A stretch of DNA of 64,000 bases, taken from contig NZ_JABSQR010000013.1 of assembly GCF_013215705.1 (NCBI RefSeq), positions 62,001 to 126,000 of the forward strand, given 5' to 3'. Below, piece by piece: positions 54,314 to 63,830 of this stretch. The notes below the pieces were generated by a model. That model did not search any database. It saw only the letters and a list, made by a program, of their open reading frames with translations, and was not told the DNA's origin. Position 1 is the stretch's first letter; every line of letters starts with the position of its first letter. The DNA is from Moritella sp. (lineage in GTDB: Bacteria; Pseudomonadota; Gammaproteobacteria; Enterobacterales; Moritellaceae). Position numbers and translations under genes: made by a program.

Positions 54314-55673
54314 CGTGAAGCAGCCTAGTTCATCACTGTTGTCGGGCTCAGTGTTGGGTTCAATATGGTTATTGGGACTGCTGTTATCAATACTGCTTCT
54401 GCCATCAGCACAAGCACAGCAAGTACCAGCCGCTGTTTATAGCCGTTATGTTACCTTAACAACGGCTTTTGCTAAGCTGTCGGCACAGGATGAGCAGCAA
54501 ACTAAAGCCAAGGCTGAATCGAATCAGATCTTGATAAACAACATCGCTGACTTTTATCAGCAGCAGCGTGAACACTCGACAGAACGGCAATTGCTAGCGA
54601 GTAATTTACAGCTGCAAGTTCTGCTGATGAAGCAGGACTCTTTACAAGGTTATGAGCAAGGCTATCAAGTAGTTACTCAGCTATTAAGCTTATCATTAGA
54701 GCTTGATCAGCAACTGATATTCCAACAGTTGGCTGCACAGCTAGCCGCATCGTTAACACCATTCACGGATGCTAATAAAACCCCAAATATCAAGTCATGG
54801 GCGTTGGTTACTCAACACCTTATCGCTTGGTTTAAGCTGGTGGACCAACTTGATGTTGAACAACGTGAAATTTATAAGATCACCAATGCTCAACAAGCCA
54901 GTAATGCCGCGTTATTAGCGCAAGCATATTATTTACAAGACAAGTTAACCGCTGCATTAGCGCCATCAAAACGCGCTTACAAACTTGTGCCTGAAAATGA
55001 ATCTTACCTGAAGTTGTTGTTAGCGTTATTGCAGCGTTTAGAGCAGGATAAACAGCTGAATGAACATCTTGAAATTGCTGTGGTAGATTTCCCCAAATCA
55101 AAAGATTATTGGGAACGTTTGGCGTATAGCTACCTGACTTTAGAACAGAATAAATCGGCGTTATCAACACTGGCGATCACCCGTAATCAAGGTTTACTCA
55201 CCGCACAAGGTTATCGGGTATTAGCCTCGTTATATTTACAACAGCAACAACCGCGATTAGCCGCTGCTGTGTATCTGGAAGGCGCAGAGAAGAAATTATT
55301 ACAGCAAGATCAGGCTTTCTTTAAAGGCTTGAGTAATGCGTGGTTAATGGCGCGTGAACGCAGTAAGGCGCTGGCTGTGTTTTCACAGGCTACAGATGCT
55401 GGCGTTAAATTGGCTAAACACGATCAACAGCAAGCGCAGTTATTGTACTTAGAAGCGCGTTGGGAAGAAGCTGAATCAGCTTATATCGCGTTGTTGGATC
55501 ATGGTGTTAAGGGCGAAGATCAAAAGACCTTACTGATGACGGACAAATGGCGCTTTTTATTAGCTGTTAGCCAGATTGAACAAGGTAAAAAAGCCCAAGC
55601 GAAAGATAATTTACTGCTATTACAGACCAAGCAATATCAAGGTTACAGTAAGGGCTGGTTAGCACAGTTGTAG
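54300..55673 (+). CDS. TPR protein of the TonB cluster
   Basis: About 457 residues. The likely start is TTG 54300, nine bases after GGAG; GTG 54315 is an alternative. Further upstream the frame only mirrors tonB. A signal peptide ('WLLGLLLSILLLPSAQAQ') is followed by a helical TPR-rich body, with repeats readable as 'LLAQAYYLQDKLTAALAPSK' and later 'ALSTLAITRNQGLLTAQGYR'. TPR proteins close many TonB2-type clusters and are thought to scaffold the complex in the periplasm. It overlaps tonB, so it is co-translated. Confidence 0.8.
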   Translation: MNLINVKQPSSSLLSGSVLGSIWLLGLLLSILLLPSAQAQQVPAAVYSRYVTLTTAFAKLSAQDEQQTKAKAESNQILINNIADFYQQQREHSTERQLLASNLQLQVLLMKQDSLQGYEQGYQVVTQLLSLSLELDQQLIFQQLAAQLAASLTPFTDANKTPNIKSWALVTQHLIAWFKLVDQLDVEQREIYKITNAQQASNAALLAQAYYLQDKLTAALAPSKRAYKLVPENESYLKLLLALLQRLEQDKQLNEHLEIAVVDFPKSKDYWERLAYSYLTLEQNKSALSTLAITRNQGLLTAQGYRVLASLYLQQQQPRLAAAVYLEGAEKKLLQQDQAFFKGLSNAWLMARERSKALAVFSQATDAGVKLAKHDQQQAQLLYLEARWEEAESAYIALLDHGVKGEDQKTLLMTDKWRFLLAVSQIEQGKKAQAKDNLLLLQTKQYQGYSKGWLAQL

Positions 55674-55807
55674 GCTTGTTAGCGTCTATGACGGTAGTTT
55701 TTATTTTAAAGCGCATACCAATCTCACCTTAACCTAATAATGGCTAGGGCAGGATGATTGAATAGCCTCTATAGTTAAATGATAAAAAATTATAGAAGGC
55801 AACCGTA

Positions 55808-56167
55808 ATGAAACTATCTAATATAGTACAACGTGGTTGGGATGCTGTTGGTGCAGGTGATTTCGACACCTTAATCAATGATTACACGGATGATATGACA
55901 TTCATCATGCCGGGGCAGGCGGATATTCTCAGGGGACGGCGGACATTTCGTAAGGCGCTGAATAATCTGGGCGGCATGCTGCCACCTGGTTTTGAAATTA
56001 CCGAACTGCGTCAGGTTGAAGGCGAAAATGAAGTGGTTTCAATCGTGGAGTGGAAAGCCAATAACATAGAGTTCTCCGCATTAGCCGTCTTGTTCAGATT
56101 TGAAGGCGACAAAATCTATGAGGAGCGCTGGTTCGTTGATACCGAGCAATGGAAACGTTTATTCTAA
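55808..56167 (+). CDS. SnoaL-like (NTF2-fold) protein
   Basis: The 119-residue cytosolic protein, with GAAGG before the ATG, fits a single SnoaL/NTF2-like domain: 'GWDAVGAGDFDTLINDYTDD', 'MPGQADILRGRRTFRKAL' and a final 'KIYEERWFVDTEQW'. Such proteins bind or isomerise small molecules, and the ligand cannot be inferred. It is a single gene between the TonB cluster and yheS, unrelated in detail to the two-domain secreted protein at 22948. Confidence 0.75.
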   Translation: MKLSNIVQRGWDAVGAGDFDTLINDYTDDMTFIMPGQADILRGRRTFRKALNNLGGMLPPGFEITELRQVEGENEVVSIVEWKANNIEFSALAVLFRFEGDKIYEERWFVDTEQWKRLF

Positions 56168-56263
56168 GTGTTTAATAAATATAATGGTGTAACGCGGGTT
56201 GTGGAGGGGAAGTTAAAAATAAGTAGAGGCTGATACCAGTTCAACCTCTACTCACAATATTGT

Positions 56264-58177
56264 TTAAGCTTTTTCGCTTTCTTCGATCATTTCTTCAAGT
56301 TGTTCGTTCAAGTCCATCCAGGTGGTTTCAGCATCTTCAATCGCCACAACAAACTTCGCTTGCTCGCTTAATGCAGTTTTTAGCTTAGCTTTGTTTTGAT
56401 CTTCATAAATACTGGTTTCACTGAGTTGTGTTTCAACGGCTGTCAGCTTGTCAGCTAAGGTTTCTAGCTGCTTGTCTATTTTTTCAATGTGCTTGCGTAC
56501 TGGCTGCGTTAGCTTACGCAATTCAGCTGCTTTACGTTTTTGCTCTTTCTTCGCTTGGGCACTGTTCGCACCGGTATTGATCACTTGTGTGGCTTGCTTT
56601 TCAACTTTTTGTTGTTCGCTTAACCAGCTATGGTAATCATCTAAGTCGCCGTCAAACGGTAATACCTTCTTATCGTGTACCAAGTACAGCTCATCAGTCG
56701 TAGAGCGTAATAAATGACGATCATGCGATACGACAATCATCGCGCCTTCGAAGCCTTGTAGGGCAACTGACAGCGCGTGACGCATTTCCAAATCCAAGTG
56801 GTTGGTTGGTTCATCAAGGAGTAACAGGTTCGGTTTTTGCCATACGATTAGGGCTAATACCAAACGCGCTTTTTCACCACCCGAGAATGGACCTACGAGA
56901 TCTAATGCTTTTTCACCGATGAAACCAAAACCGCCTAAGAATTTACGCAATTCTAATTCTGTTTTATCGGGCGCAAGACGCACCATATGTTGTAATGGCG
57001 TCTCGTCCAAACGTAAGAATTCTAATTGGTGCTGGGCAAAGTAACCGACTTTTGAATTCGGATTAACTTCTAACGAGCCTCTTAGTGGCGCCATTTCAGC
57101 AGATAACAATTTAATTAATGTTGATTTACCTGCGCCGTTACGACCCAATAAACCGATACGGCTGCCTGGGACTAAATTCAACTTAATGTTATCAAGAATC
57201 AGGGTGTCGCCATAACCTGCACACACATTTTCCATTGTTAACAACGGCATTGGCAGCGCATCGGGTTTTAAGAAACGAAAGCTAAATTGCGAATCGGCAT
57301 TGGCCGCAGAAATAAGCTCCATACGTTCCATCGCTTTAATACGACTTTGCGCTTGTTTGGCTTTTGACGCTTTGTAACGGAAACGGTCGATGTAACTTTG
57401 CATATGGGCAACTTCACGCTGTTGCTTTTCAAACATAGACTGTTGTTGAGAAAGTTTTTCAGCACGTTGTTTTTCGAACGAGGTATAGTCACCTGTGTAT
57501 TCGTTGAGCTTTTGGTCTTCAACGTGAATGATCTTAGTAATAATGGCATCGAGGAAATCACGGTCATGCGAGATCAACATTAAGGTACCATCGTACTGTT
57601 TTAACCATTTTTCTAACCAAATAACCGCATCTAAATCCAAGTGGTTGGTTGGTTCATCTAGTAGTAATAAGTCAGAACGACATAATAGTGCTTGGGCTAG
57701 GTTTAAGCGCATACGCCAACCACCCGAGAAACTTTGCACTGACAGTTGCTGTTTGTCTTCGCTAAAACCTAAACCTGATAATAACTCAGAACAACGGGCG
57801 TTAATGCTGTAAGCACCAATCGCATCAAGTTTGCCGTGGATCTCTGCAATTTTATTGCCGTTATCCGCCGCTTCAGCTTGTGCAAGGTCTGCTTCTAGTT
57901 GACGGAAACCGGTATCGCCATCCAGTACATAATCATGGGCGCTACGATCGAGAGCAGGCGTTTCCTGTTTTACGCTCGATACTTGCCAGCTGCTTGGATA
58001 GGTAAGGCTACCGTTATCCAAACTAATTTCATGGCGAATAAGGGCAAATAGGCTGGATTTACCACAACCATTTTTACCGACTAAACCAACTTTTTGACCT
58101 GGGTTGATTTTGGCACTGGTGTTCGTAATTAGTGGCTTGCCACCACGCAGAAGTTCAATATCGCTAGCTATGATCAT
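56264..58177 (-). CDS. yheS: ABC-F ATPase YheS
   Basis: The 637-residue protein has two ABC ATPase domains and no membrane part. Domain 1 has 'GLVGKNGCGKSS', 'SFSGGWRMRL' and 'LLLLDEPTNHLD'; domain 2 has 'GLLGRNGAGKST', 'PFSGGEKARL' and the same Walker B. The linker between them is the ABC-F type, and a C-terminal coiled coil (about 540-637) follows. ABC-F proteins act on the ribosome E-site; YheS helps translation of difficult sequences. It is divergent from yheV. Confidence 0.94.
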   Translation of the reverse strand: MIIASDIELLRGGKPLITNTSAKINPGQKVGLVGKNGCGKSSLFALIRHEISLDNGSLTYPSSWQVSSVKQETPALDRSAHDYVLDGDTGFRQLEADLAQAEAADNGNKIAEIHGKLDAIGAYSINARCSELLSGLGFSEDKQQLSVQSFSGGWRMRLNLAQALLCRSDLLLLDEPTNHLDLDAVIWLEKWLKQYDGTLMLISHDRDFLDAIITKIIHVEDQKLNEYTGDYTSFEKQRAEKLSQQQSMFEKQQREVAHMQSYIDRFRYKASKAKQAQSRIKAMERMELISAANADSQFSFRFLKPDALPMPLLTMENVCAGYGDTLILDNIKLNLVPGSRIGLLGRNGAGKSTLIKLLSAEMAPLRGSLEVNPNSKVGYFAQHQLEFLRLDETPLQHMVRLAPDKTELELRKFLGGFGFIGEKALDLVGPFSGGEKARLVLALIVWQKPNLLLLDEPTNHLDLEMRHALSVALQGFEGAMIVVSHDRHLLRSTTDELYLVHDKKVLPFDGDLDDYHSWLSEQQKVEKQATQVINTGANSAQAKKEQKRKAAELRKLTQPVRKHIEKIDKQLETLADKLTAVETQLSETSIYEDQNKAKLKTALSEQAKFVVAIEDAETTWMDLNEQLEEMIEESEKA

Positions 58178-58366
58178 ATGAGGGCTATTAGTAACTATAA
58201 TTGCGGCGATTTTAGCCGATTTACGCGCAGTTTAAAATGTTAAACTTTGAAATTTGTACCAAGAATAAAGTACACTCATAGTTAAACGAGAGTAATAGAC
58301 CAAAGATCAGCAACGATACGCTGATGATTTAAGTTAACTTACATCGTAAATGACTGGGAGGTTGCA

Positions 58367-58570
58367 GTGGTTGAACGGAAGAAAAAACGCTTTGTCGCCG
58401 GTGCTAAGTGCCCGACGTGCAATGAAATAGATGTGATCCAGCTATTTCAAGTGAATGAGGTAGAAACAATTGAATGTGTCAGTTGTGGCTATACGCAAGC
58501 GCAAGCCGATGGAGAGGTGAGTACCGCCACCCGCGATTTTGAACAAATGATAGGTGTCTTTAAGCAATAG
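58367..58570 (+). CDS. yheV: YheV family putative metal-binding protein
   Basis: The 67-residue product starts at GTG after GGGAGG. Two cysteine pairs ('CPTCNE' and 'CVSCGY') form a zinc-ribbon, and the basic 'VERKKKRFVAGAKCP' opening is typical of YheV (DUF2387). The role is unknown. It lies 50 bp before slyD, as a close neighbour in many gammaproteobacteria. Confidence 0.9.
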   Translation: MVERKKKRFVAGAKCPTCNEIDVIQLFQVNEVETIECVSCGYTQAQADGEVSTATRDFEQMIGVFKQ

Positions 58571-58621
58571 TCTTGTTTAAAGAAAACCATAAATAGTTAA
58601 TCAGGAATGAAGAGAATAGAT

Positions 58622-59194
58622 ATGTTTATTGAAGCAAACTCAGTAGTAGTACTACACTTCGCAGTAACAGACGATAAAGGCGAGCTTATCGATGATACGC
58701 GTGATTCATCACCACTGGAATTTTTAATGGGTTCTGGTTACCTTGTTCCTGGTCTTGAAGCTGAATTAGAAGGCCTAGCAGTAGGTAACGAATTTGACGT
58801 GACTATCCAACCTGAACAAGGTTATGGCATCTACGATCCTGAACTTGTTCAAGAAGTACCTGCTGAGTTATTCGACGGTGTTGAAGGCGTTGAACCGGGT
58901 ATGGCATTCAGTGCAGACACTGATGCTGGTCACCGTACTGTTATCGTTACTGCTGTTGAAGACGACATTATTGTTGTTGATGCAAACCACCCATTTGCGG
59001 GTCGTACACTGCAATTCAACGGCGAAGTTATCGGTATTCGTGAAGCAACTGAAGAAGAGCTAGAACACGGCCATATTCATGGCGCTGGCGGTTGTGGTCA
59101 TGATCACGGACACGAGCATGATCATGAAGGTGGCTGTTGTGGTTCTGAAGAACCAAAAGAAGAGAAAAAAGACGGTTGCTGCGGCGGTCACTAG
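58622..59194 (+). CDS. slyD: FKBP-type peptidyl-prolyl isomerase SlyD
   Basis: The 190-residue product starts at the second Met ('MFIEANSVVVLHF'), because the first one directly abuts AGGA. The FKBP domain has the inserted IF chaperone loop ('VTIQPEQGYGIYDPELVQEV') and 'DANHPFAGRTLQFNGEVIGI'. The tail from about residue 145 is rich in His and Cys ('GCGHDHGHEHDHEGGCCG'), the nickel-binding region used in hydrogenase maturation in E. coli. A terminator follows. Confidence 0.94.
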   Translation: MFIEANSVVVLHFAVTDDKGELIDDTRDSSPLEFLMGSGYLVPGLEAELEGLAVGNEFDVTIQPEQGYGIYDPELVQEVPAELFDGVEGVEPGMAFSADTDAGHRTVIVTAVEDDIIVVDANHPFAGRTLQFNGEVIGIREATEEELEHGHIHGAGGCGHDHGHEHDHEGGCCGSEEPKEEKKDGCCGGH

Positions 59195-59272
59195 TCGTTA
59201 GACATCTTGGGGTGTCGGTTATTGATTGTCGATGACCCACAATAACAATTAAATTTCGGTTTAATTAAAAGC

Positions 59273-59304
59273 AAAATGCCAGTCACCGTGACTGGCATTT
59301 TATT
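59273..59304. terminator. terminator between slyD and slyX
   Basis: Stem AAAATGCCAGTCA / TGACTGGCATTTT, which can serve both convergent genes. Confidence 0.88.
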
Positions 59305-59358
59305 GCTTACAGTAAATACCTGCTATTTTTGCTCTCGGCAACCACAGCCATTCATGTA

Positions 59359-59580
59359 TTAATAATGCGGTGGTGGTGTCTCATCTGCTTCGCTCGCCAG
59401 TCCACTACCCACTTGCATTGTTTTGATGCGACTAATTAAAAAAGTCAGCTGTACTTTCTGATCTTCAAGTGTTTTTTGCTGTTCAATAATAGCATTATTT
59501 AATTGTTCGATAGTATCGTCCTGAAAACTTAGTTTCATCTCTAAGTCACAAACACGCTCTTCTAAGTGTTGAATTTCCAT
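59359..59580 (-). CDS. slyX: SlyX family protein
   Basis: The 73-residue coiled-coil protein opens 'MEIQHLEERVCDLEMKLSFQ' and ends in the family hallmark 'ETPPPHY'. No function is established. Its position between slyD and fkpA is the standard gammaproteobacterial one. Confidence 0.93.
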   Translation of the reverse strand: MEIQHLEERVCDLEMKLSFQDDTIEQLNNAIIEQQKTLEDQKVQLTFLISRIKTMQVGSGLASEADETPPPHY

Positions 59581-59858
59581 TTTTTTTCCGCTATGGCTAT
59601 AATTTTCTGAATTAAGCTTAACATGTAATGTCGATTTATTTGAGCTGAAATACTAGCCTAGATAGGATGTAAAACTAAGTAAAGTAGAGTGAATTATCAT
59701 TTTTAGTATTTATAGTGGTTAATATCTTGTATGGAAGCATCAAATAGTTATGATAACTCGTAGGGTTTAGGAATTAAGTAACTTAGACGTAGTTTAGGTA
59801 TAAGTAACTTAGCACGTAGTTGTGGAATTACACGGCATTATTTTAATTAGGTATTTCG
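59581..59858. other. divergent promoter region of slyX and fkpA
   Basis: It contains an imperfect direct repeat ('aagtaacttag.cgtagtt', twice, 59777-59822). No gene was seen. Confidence 0.5.
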
Positions 59859-60611
59859 ATGAAAAAATTTTTTAAAGTAACGATACTCGCTTCAGCAGTA
59901 TCTCTGTTGGCTGCATGTGGTCAAGAAGCACCAGAAGCGCCAGCAGAAAAAATAACAGACATTAAGACATACAGTGAAGATCAACAAGCGGCTTATGCAA
60001 TTGGTTCAATCGTTGCACGCAACTTGGTGGCACCCCTTAAGCGTCAAGAAGAGCTAGGTGCACCATTAGATAAGGACATCATCGTCCAAGGTATTACTGA
60101 TGCGTTAAATGAATCTACGCAATTATCTGATGAAGAGCTACAAGCTGTATTAAAAGCGTATGACGAAAAAATGAATACGCTTTCAACGGAAGCAGCTCGT
60201 ATCGAAGGTGAAAAACTGGAAGCTGAAGCCGCTAGTTTTTTTGCTGAAAACGGTAAGAAAGAAGGTATTACAACTACCGACTCAGGTCTTCAATATGAAG
60301 TACTCACGGCTGGTGAAGGTGAACTTGCATCGCCTGATGATACCGTAACTGTGCATTACACCGGTTCACTATTAGACGGTTCGGTATTTGATAGTTCTGT
60401 CGAACGTGGCGAACCAGCAACATTTGCACTTAATCGTGTGATCCCTGGTTGGACTGAAGGTGTTTCACTCATGAACGTGGGCAGCAAGTATAAATTATAC
60501 ATCCCATCTGAGCTAGGTTATGGCGCACAAGGTGCGGGTGCCGATATCCCACCAAATTCAACATTGGTATTTGAAGTTGAATTGATCGAAATTGCGGGAC
60601 AAGAAAAATAA
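59859..60611 (+). CDS. fkpA: FKBP-type peptidyl-prolyl isomerase FkpA
   Basis: The 250-residue product has a signal peptide that ends in a lipobox ('SLLAACG'), so it is probably lipid-anchored in the periplasm, unlike soluble E. coli FkpA. An N-terminal helical dimerisation/chaperone domain ('DQQAAYAIGSIVARNL', about residues 40-130) precedes the FKBP domain (about 140-247) with 'VTVHYTGSLLDGSVFDSS' and 'IPSELGYGAQGAG'. It folds periplasmic and outer-membrane proteins. Confidence 0.93.
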   Translation: MKKFFKVTILASAVSLLAACGQEAPEAPAEKITDIKTYSEDQQAAYAIGSIVARNLVAPLKRQEELGAPLDKDIIVQGITDALNESTQLSDEELQAVLKAYDEKMNTLSTEAARIEGEKLEAEAASFFAENGKKEGITTTDSGLQYEVLTAGEGELASPDDTVTVHYTGSLLDGSVFDSSVERGEPATFALNRVIPGWTEGVSLMNVGSKYKLYIPSELGYGAQGAGADIPPNSTLVFEVELIEIAGQEK

Positions 60612-60676
60612 TTAAACGTTTTAAAATCCAGTAGCCGAGTCATTCGGTGACTGTTGTTTTGTGCGTGCTCTTATCC

Positions 60677-60712
60677 AAACCCATTCATATTAATCGTGTG
60701 AATGGGTTTTTT
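60677..60712. terminator. terminator between fkpA and rsd
   Basis: Stem AAACCCATTCA / TGAATGGGTTT followed by T residues. Confidence 0.85.
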
Positions 60713-60765
60713 ATTAGCCGTCTATTTATCTGCACATGGATACTTATTCTATTTTATTCTGGTCG

Positions 60766-61254
60766 TTATTCTGCGCCGACAACTTCGCGGTGATAGGTTG
60801 CTAGGGTATATAGCAGTTGATCTTCTAATTCAAAACGCTGTTCTAATAGTTCGCCTACTTTCGACATATCATTATCTAAAGACATGATTAATGCATCGTC
60901 ATCTTGATTGCCTTCAGCATATTTATCGTTGAACTCAACCAGTGCTTCGGTTGTTAATACGATCCTCGGTTGGATTTCTTGCGCAAGTTTCAGACTTTGG
61001 GTGCTGTACTCGGCACATTGAGAGACGATTTGATCGTAAACTTCAAAATGACCTGTTGATAGATAATCGATTAAAATTTGGCAAAAGGCTTGTAGTTCAT
61101 CTTTACTGGGTAGTGCGGCGGTTTTTTCAAATGGGGGTAAGCCTTCGAGTTTGCAATAATCGACAATCAATTCTTGTCGCTCTTCGAGCCAATGATCAAT
61201 GGCGTTGTGCGTACCGCCCCAAGCTTGTTGCGCTTGTTCTAATTTGGTTAACAT
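60766..61254 (-). CDS. rsd: regulator of sigma D (Rsd/AlgQ family)
   Basis: The 162-residue helical protein opens 'MLTKLEQAQQAWGGTHNAID', continues with 'WLEERQELIVDYCKLEGL' and 'FCQILIDYLSTGHFEVYDQI', all diagnostic of Rsd. It binds the housekeeping sigma factor and frees core RNA polymerase for alternative sigma factors. The ATG follows GGAG by about eight bases. It is divergent from hemE across a 500-bp spacer, as in many relatives. Confidence 0.93.
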   Translation of the reverse strand: MLTKLEQAQQAWGGTHNAIDHWLEERQELIVDYCKLEGLPPFEKTAALPSKDELQAFCQILIDYLSTGHFEVYDQIVSQCAEYSTQSLKLAQEIQPRIVLTTEALVEFNDKYAEGNQDDDALIMSLDNDMSKVGELLEQRFELEDQLLYTLATYHREVVGAE

Positions 61255-61760
61255 ATGACTTACTCCATGTACCCTTAAAAAACTAAGGTGTCCTATTACT
61301 AAATTTTTTACCGTAAAACGTCAACACTATTTTATCTGGTCAAACCTGATTAATTAGTGCCGCAATAACAGATATGTCTGCTAAAGCACGGCGACGAATT
61401 GAAAACTGTTGTAGGTCTAATAATAGCACATAAGTGTTTGTTATGACTGATTTTTGATTTTGTTCGTTATGCTTGTTAAGTAATTGTGATTGATGTCTCT
61501 GATTCAGTTACTGATAATTGTGCAAATTAGTTACCTAAATAAAAATGGTCTGAGATTGGCGTGTTGCTGAGGTTGCAAATTTGTTGTTTTTTTCTCCGCT
61601 GAAGTGTCAATTTTGGTGTGTTATTTTGTATTTTGGCGACGAATGCCGTGTTGGGATCAACTTGTGGTTAAATTAACCATGAAAGTGGCGTCAGATATTT
61701 TGTCAATTGTTGAATAATGTTACAATCACGCCATATTAGAGCCGCAATTCAGGAAAGGAT
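61255..61760. other. long divergent region between rsd and hemE, no gene
   Basis: AT-rich, stops in every frame, and no strong hairpin. The right end (61700-61745) has 'ttgtcaattg..gaataatgttacaat', a plausible promoter for hemE. Confidence 0.4.
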
Positions 61761-62825
61761 ATGAGCGAGTTAAAGAATGATCGTTATTTACGTGCGTTAG
61801 CCAAAGAATCGGTAGACCAAACACCAGTATGGATGATGCGCCAAGCAGGCCGTTATTTACCAGAATATAAAGCAACGCGCGCTGAAGCGGGTGACTTTAT
61901 GTCGCTGTGTAAAAATGCAGAACTTGCTTGTGAAGTAACGTTACAACCATTACGCCGTTTTCCACTTGATGCGGCTATTCTGTTTTCTGATATCTTAACT
62001 ATCCCTGACGCTATGGGGTTAGGTTTGTATTTTTCAGAAGGTGAAGGCCCTAAATTTGAGCGTCCGATCACGTGTAAAGCAGACGTTGATAAAATCGGTA
62101 TGCCAGATCCAGAAGGCGAATTACAATATGTGATGAACGCGGTGCGTACTATTCGTAAAAATCTTAATGGTTCAGTGCCGTTAATTGGTTTTTCTGGTAG
62201 CCCGTGGACGTTAGCAACTTATATGGTTGAAGGTAGCGGTACTAAAACCTTCACTAAAATTAAGAAGATGGGATTTGCTGAACCACAAACGTTACACTTA
62301 TTATTAGATAAGTTAGCCGATTCTGTTATCTCTTACCTGAATGCGCAAATTGCTGCGGGTGCACAATCTGTGATGGTATTTGATACTTGGGGTGGCGTAT
62401 TGTCACCACGTGATTACAAAGACTTCTCACTACAGTACATGCATAAAATTGTTGATGGCTTAACGCGTTTCAACGATGGCCGTAAAGTACCGGTTACTTT
62501 GTTTACCAAGAACGGTGGTCAATGGATCGAGCAGATCGCGGCAACCGGTTGTGATGCGATTGGTTTAGATTGGACCATTGATATTGCTGAAGCTAAAGCA
62601 CGTGTTGGTGATAAAGTTGCGCTGCAAGGTAATATGGACCCTTCAATGCTGTATGCATCGCCAGAACGTATTCGTGAAGAAGTAAGCACGATCTTAGCTG
62701 GTTTTGGTACAGGTAATGGCCACGTGATGAACTTAGGTCACGGTATCCATTTAGATGTTGAACCTGAAAAAGCAGGTGTATTCATCGACGCGGTTGGTGA
62801 ATTGAGTAAGCAATACCATAAATAG
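61761..62825 (+). CDS. hemE: uroporphyrinogen decarboxylase
   Basis: The 354-residue enzyme of heme synthesis removes four carboxyls from uroporphyrinogen III. The substrate-binding '[15 protein letters not shown]' (about 21-35), '[14 protein letters not shown]' with its key Asp, and '[16 protein letters not shown]' are intact, and '[13 protein letters not shown]' closes the site. The ATG follows AGGAAAGGAT. The length is normal. It is a single gene with a strong terminator. Confidence 0.96.
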   Translation: MSELKNDRYLRALAKESVDQTPVWMMRQAGRYLPEYKATRAEAGDFMSLCKNAELACEVTLQPLRRFPLDAAILFSDILTIPDAMGLGLYFSEGEGPKFERPITCKADVDKIGMPDPEGELQYVMNAVRTIRKNLNGSVPLIGFSGSPWTLATYMVEGSGTKTFTKIKKMGFAEPQTLHLLLDKLADSVISYLNAQIAAGAQSVMVFDTWGGVLSPRDYKDFSLQYMHKIVDGLTRFNDGRKVPVTLFTKNGGQWIEQIAATGCDAIGLDWTIDIAEAKARVGDKVALQGNMDPSMLYASPERIREEVSTILAGFGTGNGHVMNLGHGIHLDVEPEKAGVFIDAVGELSKQYHK

Positions 62826-62873
62826 GCGTAGGCTTAGTACGGTAGCGTTAGGCTTAATGTCATAAATACAAAC

Positions 62874-62909
62874 AAAAACGGCGTCTATTTACATAGGCGC
62901 CGTTTTTTT
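62874..62909 (+). terminator. terminator after hemE
   Basis: Stem AAAAACGGCG.CTAT / ATAGGCGCCGTTTTTTT with a short loop. Confidence 0.88.
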
Positions 62910-62955
62910 ATATTTTATTTTTAGCGATAATAATCATCGTGAGATGCACTCAGCA

Positions 62956-63693
62956 TTAACTGGCGTTAGCCGCTAAGATTTTTTTAGCATTGGCTTTCAG
63001 CGTTGGTTGCTCTAAAATATCGTACGCTTTAATCATTACTTTTAATGCTCCGATACGTGATTCTGTATTCGCAAAATTATCGATAATGTGTTGTGCACGT
63101 TGGATCGCAGCGATGTAAGCCTTACGTTTCATGTAATATTCTGCGGCAGATAACTCATAACGCGCTAGGCGATTTTTAATCGCAATCGCACGTTTCTGCG
63201 CATCAGCAACATACTCACTTTGTGGGTAGCGCTTGATTAAGCGAGTGAAGTCATTGAAGGCCGCATTTGCATAACTTGGGTCTCGATCTGAACGATCTAT
63301 ATTAAATAGGTCATGAAATAGGTTATAATCCGCGCCCATATTGGTAAGTCCACGCATATAGTAGACATAGTCTATGTCTTTATGGCTTGGATTTAAGCGA
63401 ATAAAGCGATCTATATTGGCCAATGCCTGTGCTGTGTCACTATTCTTGTAGTAAGCATAGATCAAGTCTAACTGCACTTGCACTGTGTGCGGGCCAAATG
63501 GGTAACGTGTATCAAGCGCTTCAAGCGTTTCAATTGCGGACACAAAATTACCCGCTTGTAACGATTGTTGAGCGATGCTGTACAGCTCAATGGCTGGTTT
63601 ATCTGGTACGTTTGGCTCTGATTTTGAAGAGCAACCGGTTGCCATAACCAGTGCGAGCGATAAACTTATGGCTAATTTTATTGATTTTTTCAT
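62956..63693 (-). CDS. bamD: outer membrane assembly lipoprotein BamD
   Basis: The 245-residue product has a lipoprotein signal with lipobox 'MATGC'. Tandem TPR motifs follow ('QQSLQAGNFVSAIETLEALD', 'YAYYKNSDTAQALANIDRFI', 'DFTRLIKRYPQSEYVADAQK'), with 'YYMRGLTNMGAD' as in all BamD proteins. It is the essential partner of BamA in inserting beta-barrel proteins. It is divergent from rluD, the standard gammaproteobacterial arrangement. Confidence 0.95.
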   Translation of the reverse strand: MKKSIKLAISLSLALVMATGCSSKSEPNVPDKPAIELYSIAQQSLQAGNFVSAIETLEALDTRYPFGPHTVQVQLDLIYAYYKNSDTAQALANIDRFIRLNPSHKDIDYVYYMRGLTNMGADYNLFHDLFNIDRSDRDPSYANAAFNDFTRLIKRYPQSEYVADAQKRAIAIKNRLARYELSAAEYYMKRKAYIAAIQRAQHIIDNFANTESRIGALKVMIKAYDILEQPTLKANAKKILAANAS

Positions 63694-63830
63694 TAGGTTG
63701 GATTTATTCCAAATTGCTTAATGCGAAAAATAGTTATGTAGCTAATATGCTACAGCAAAATAAAAGGCTAAAATAGCCTGAATCCTGTAATTATACTGAA
63801 AATTAGGACCGAAGAGGGTCCCTGCTACCT

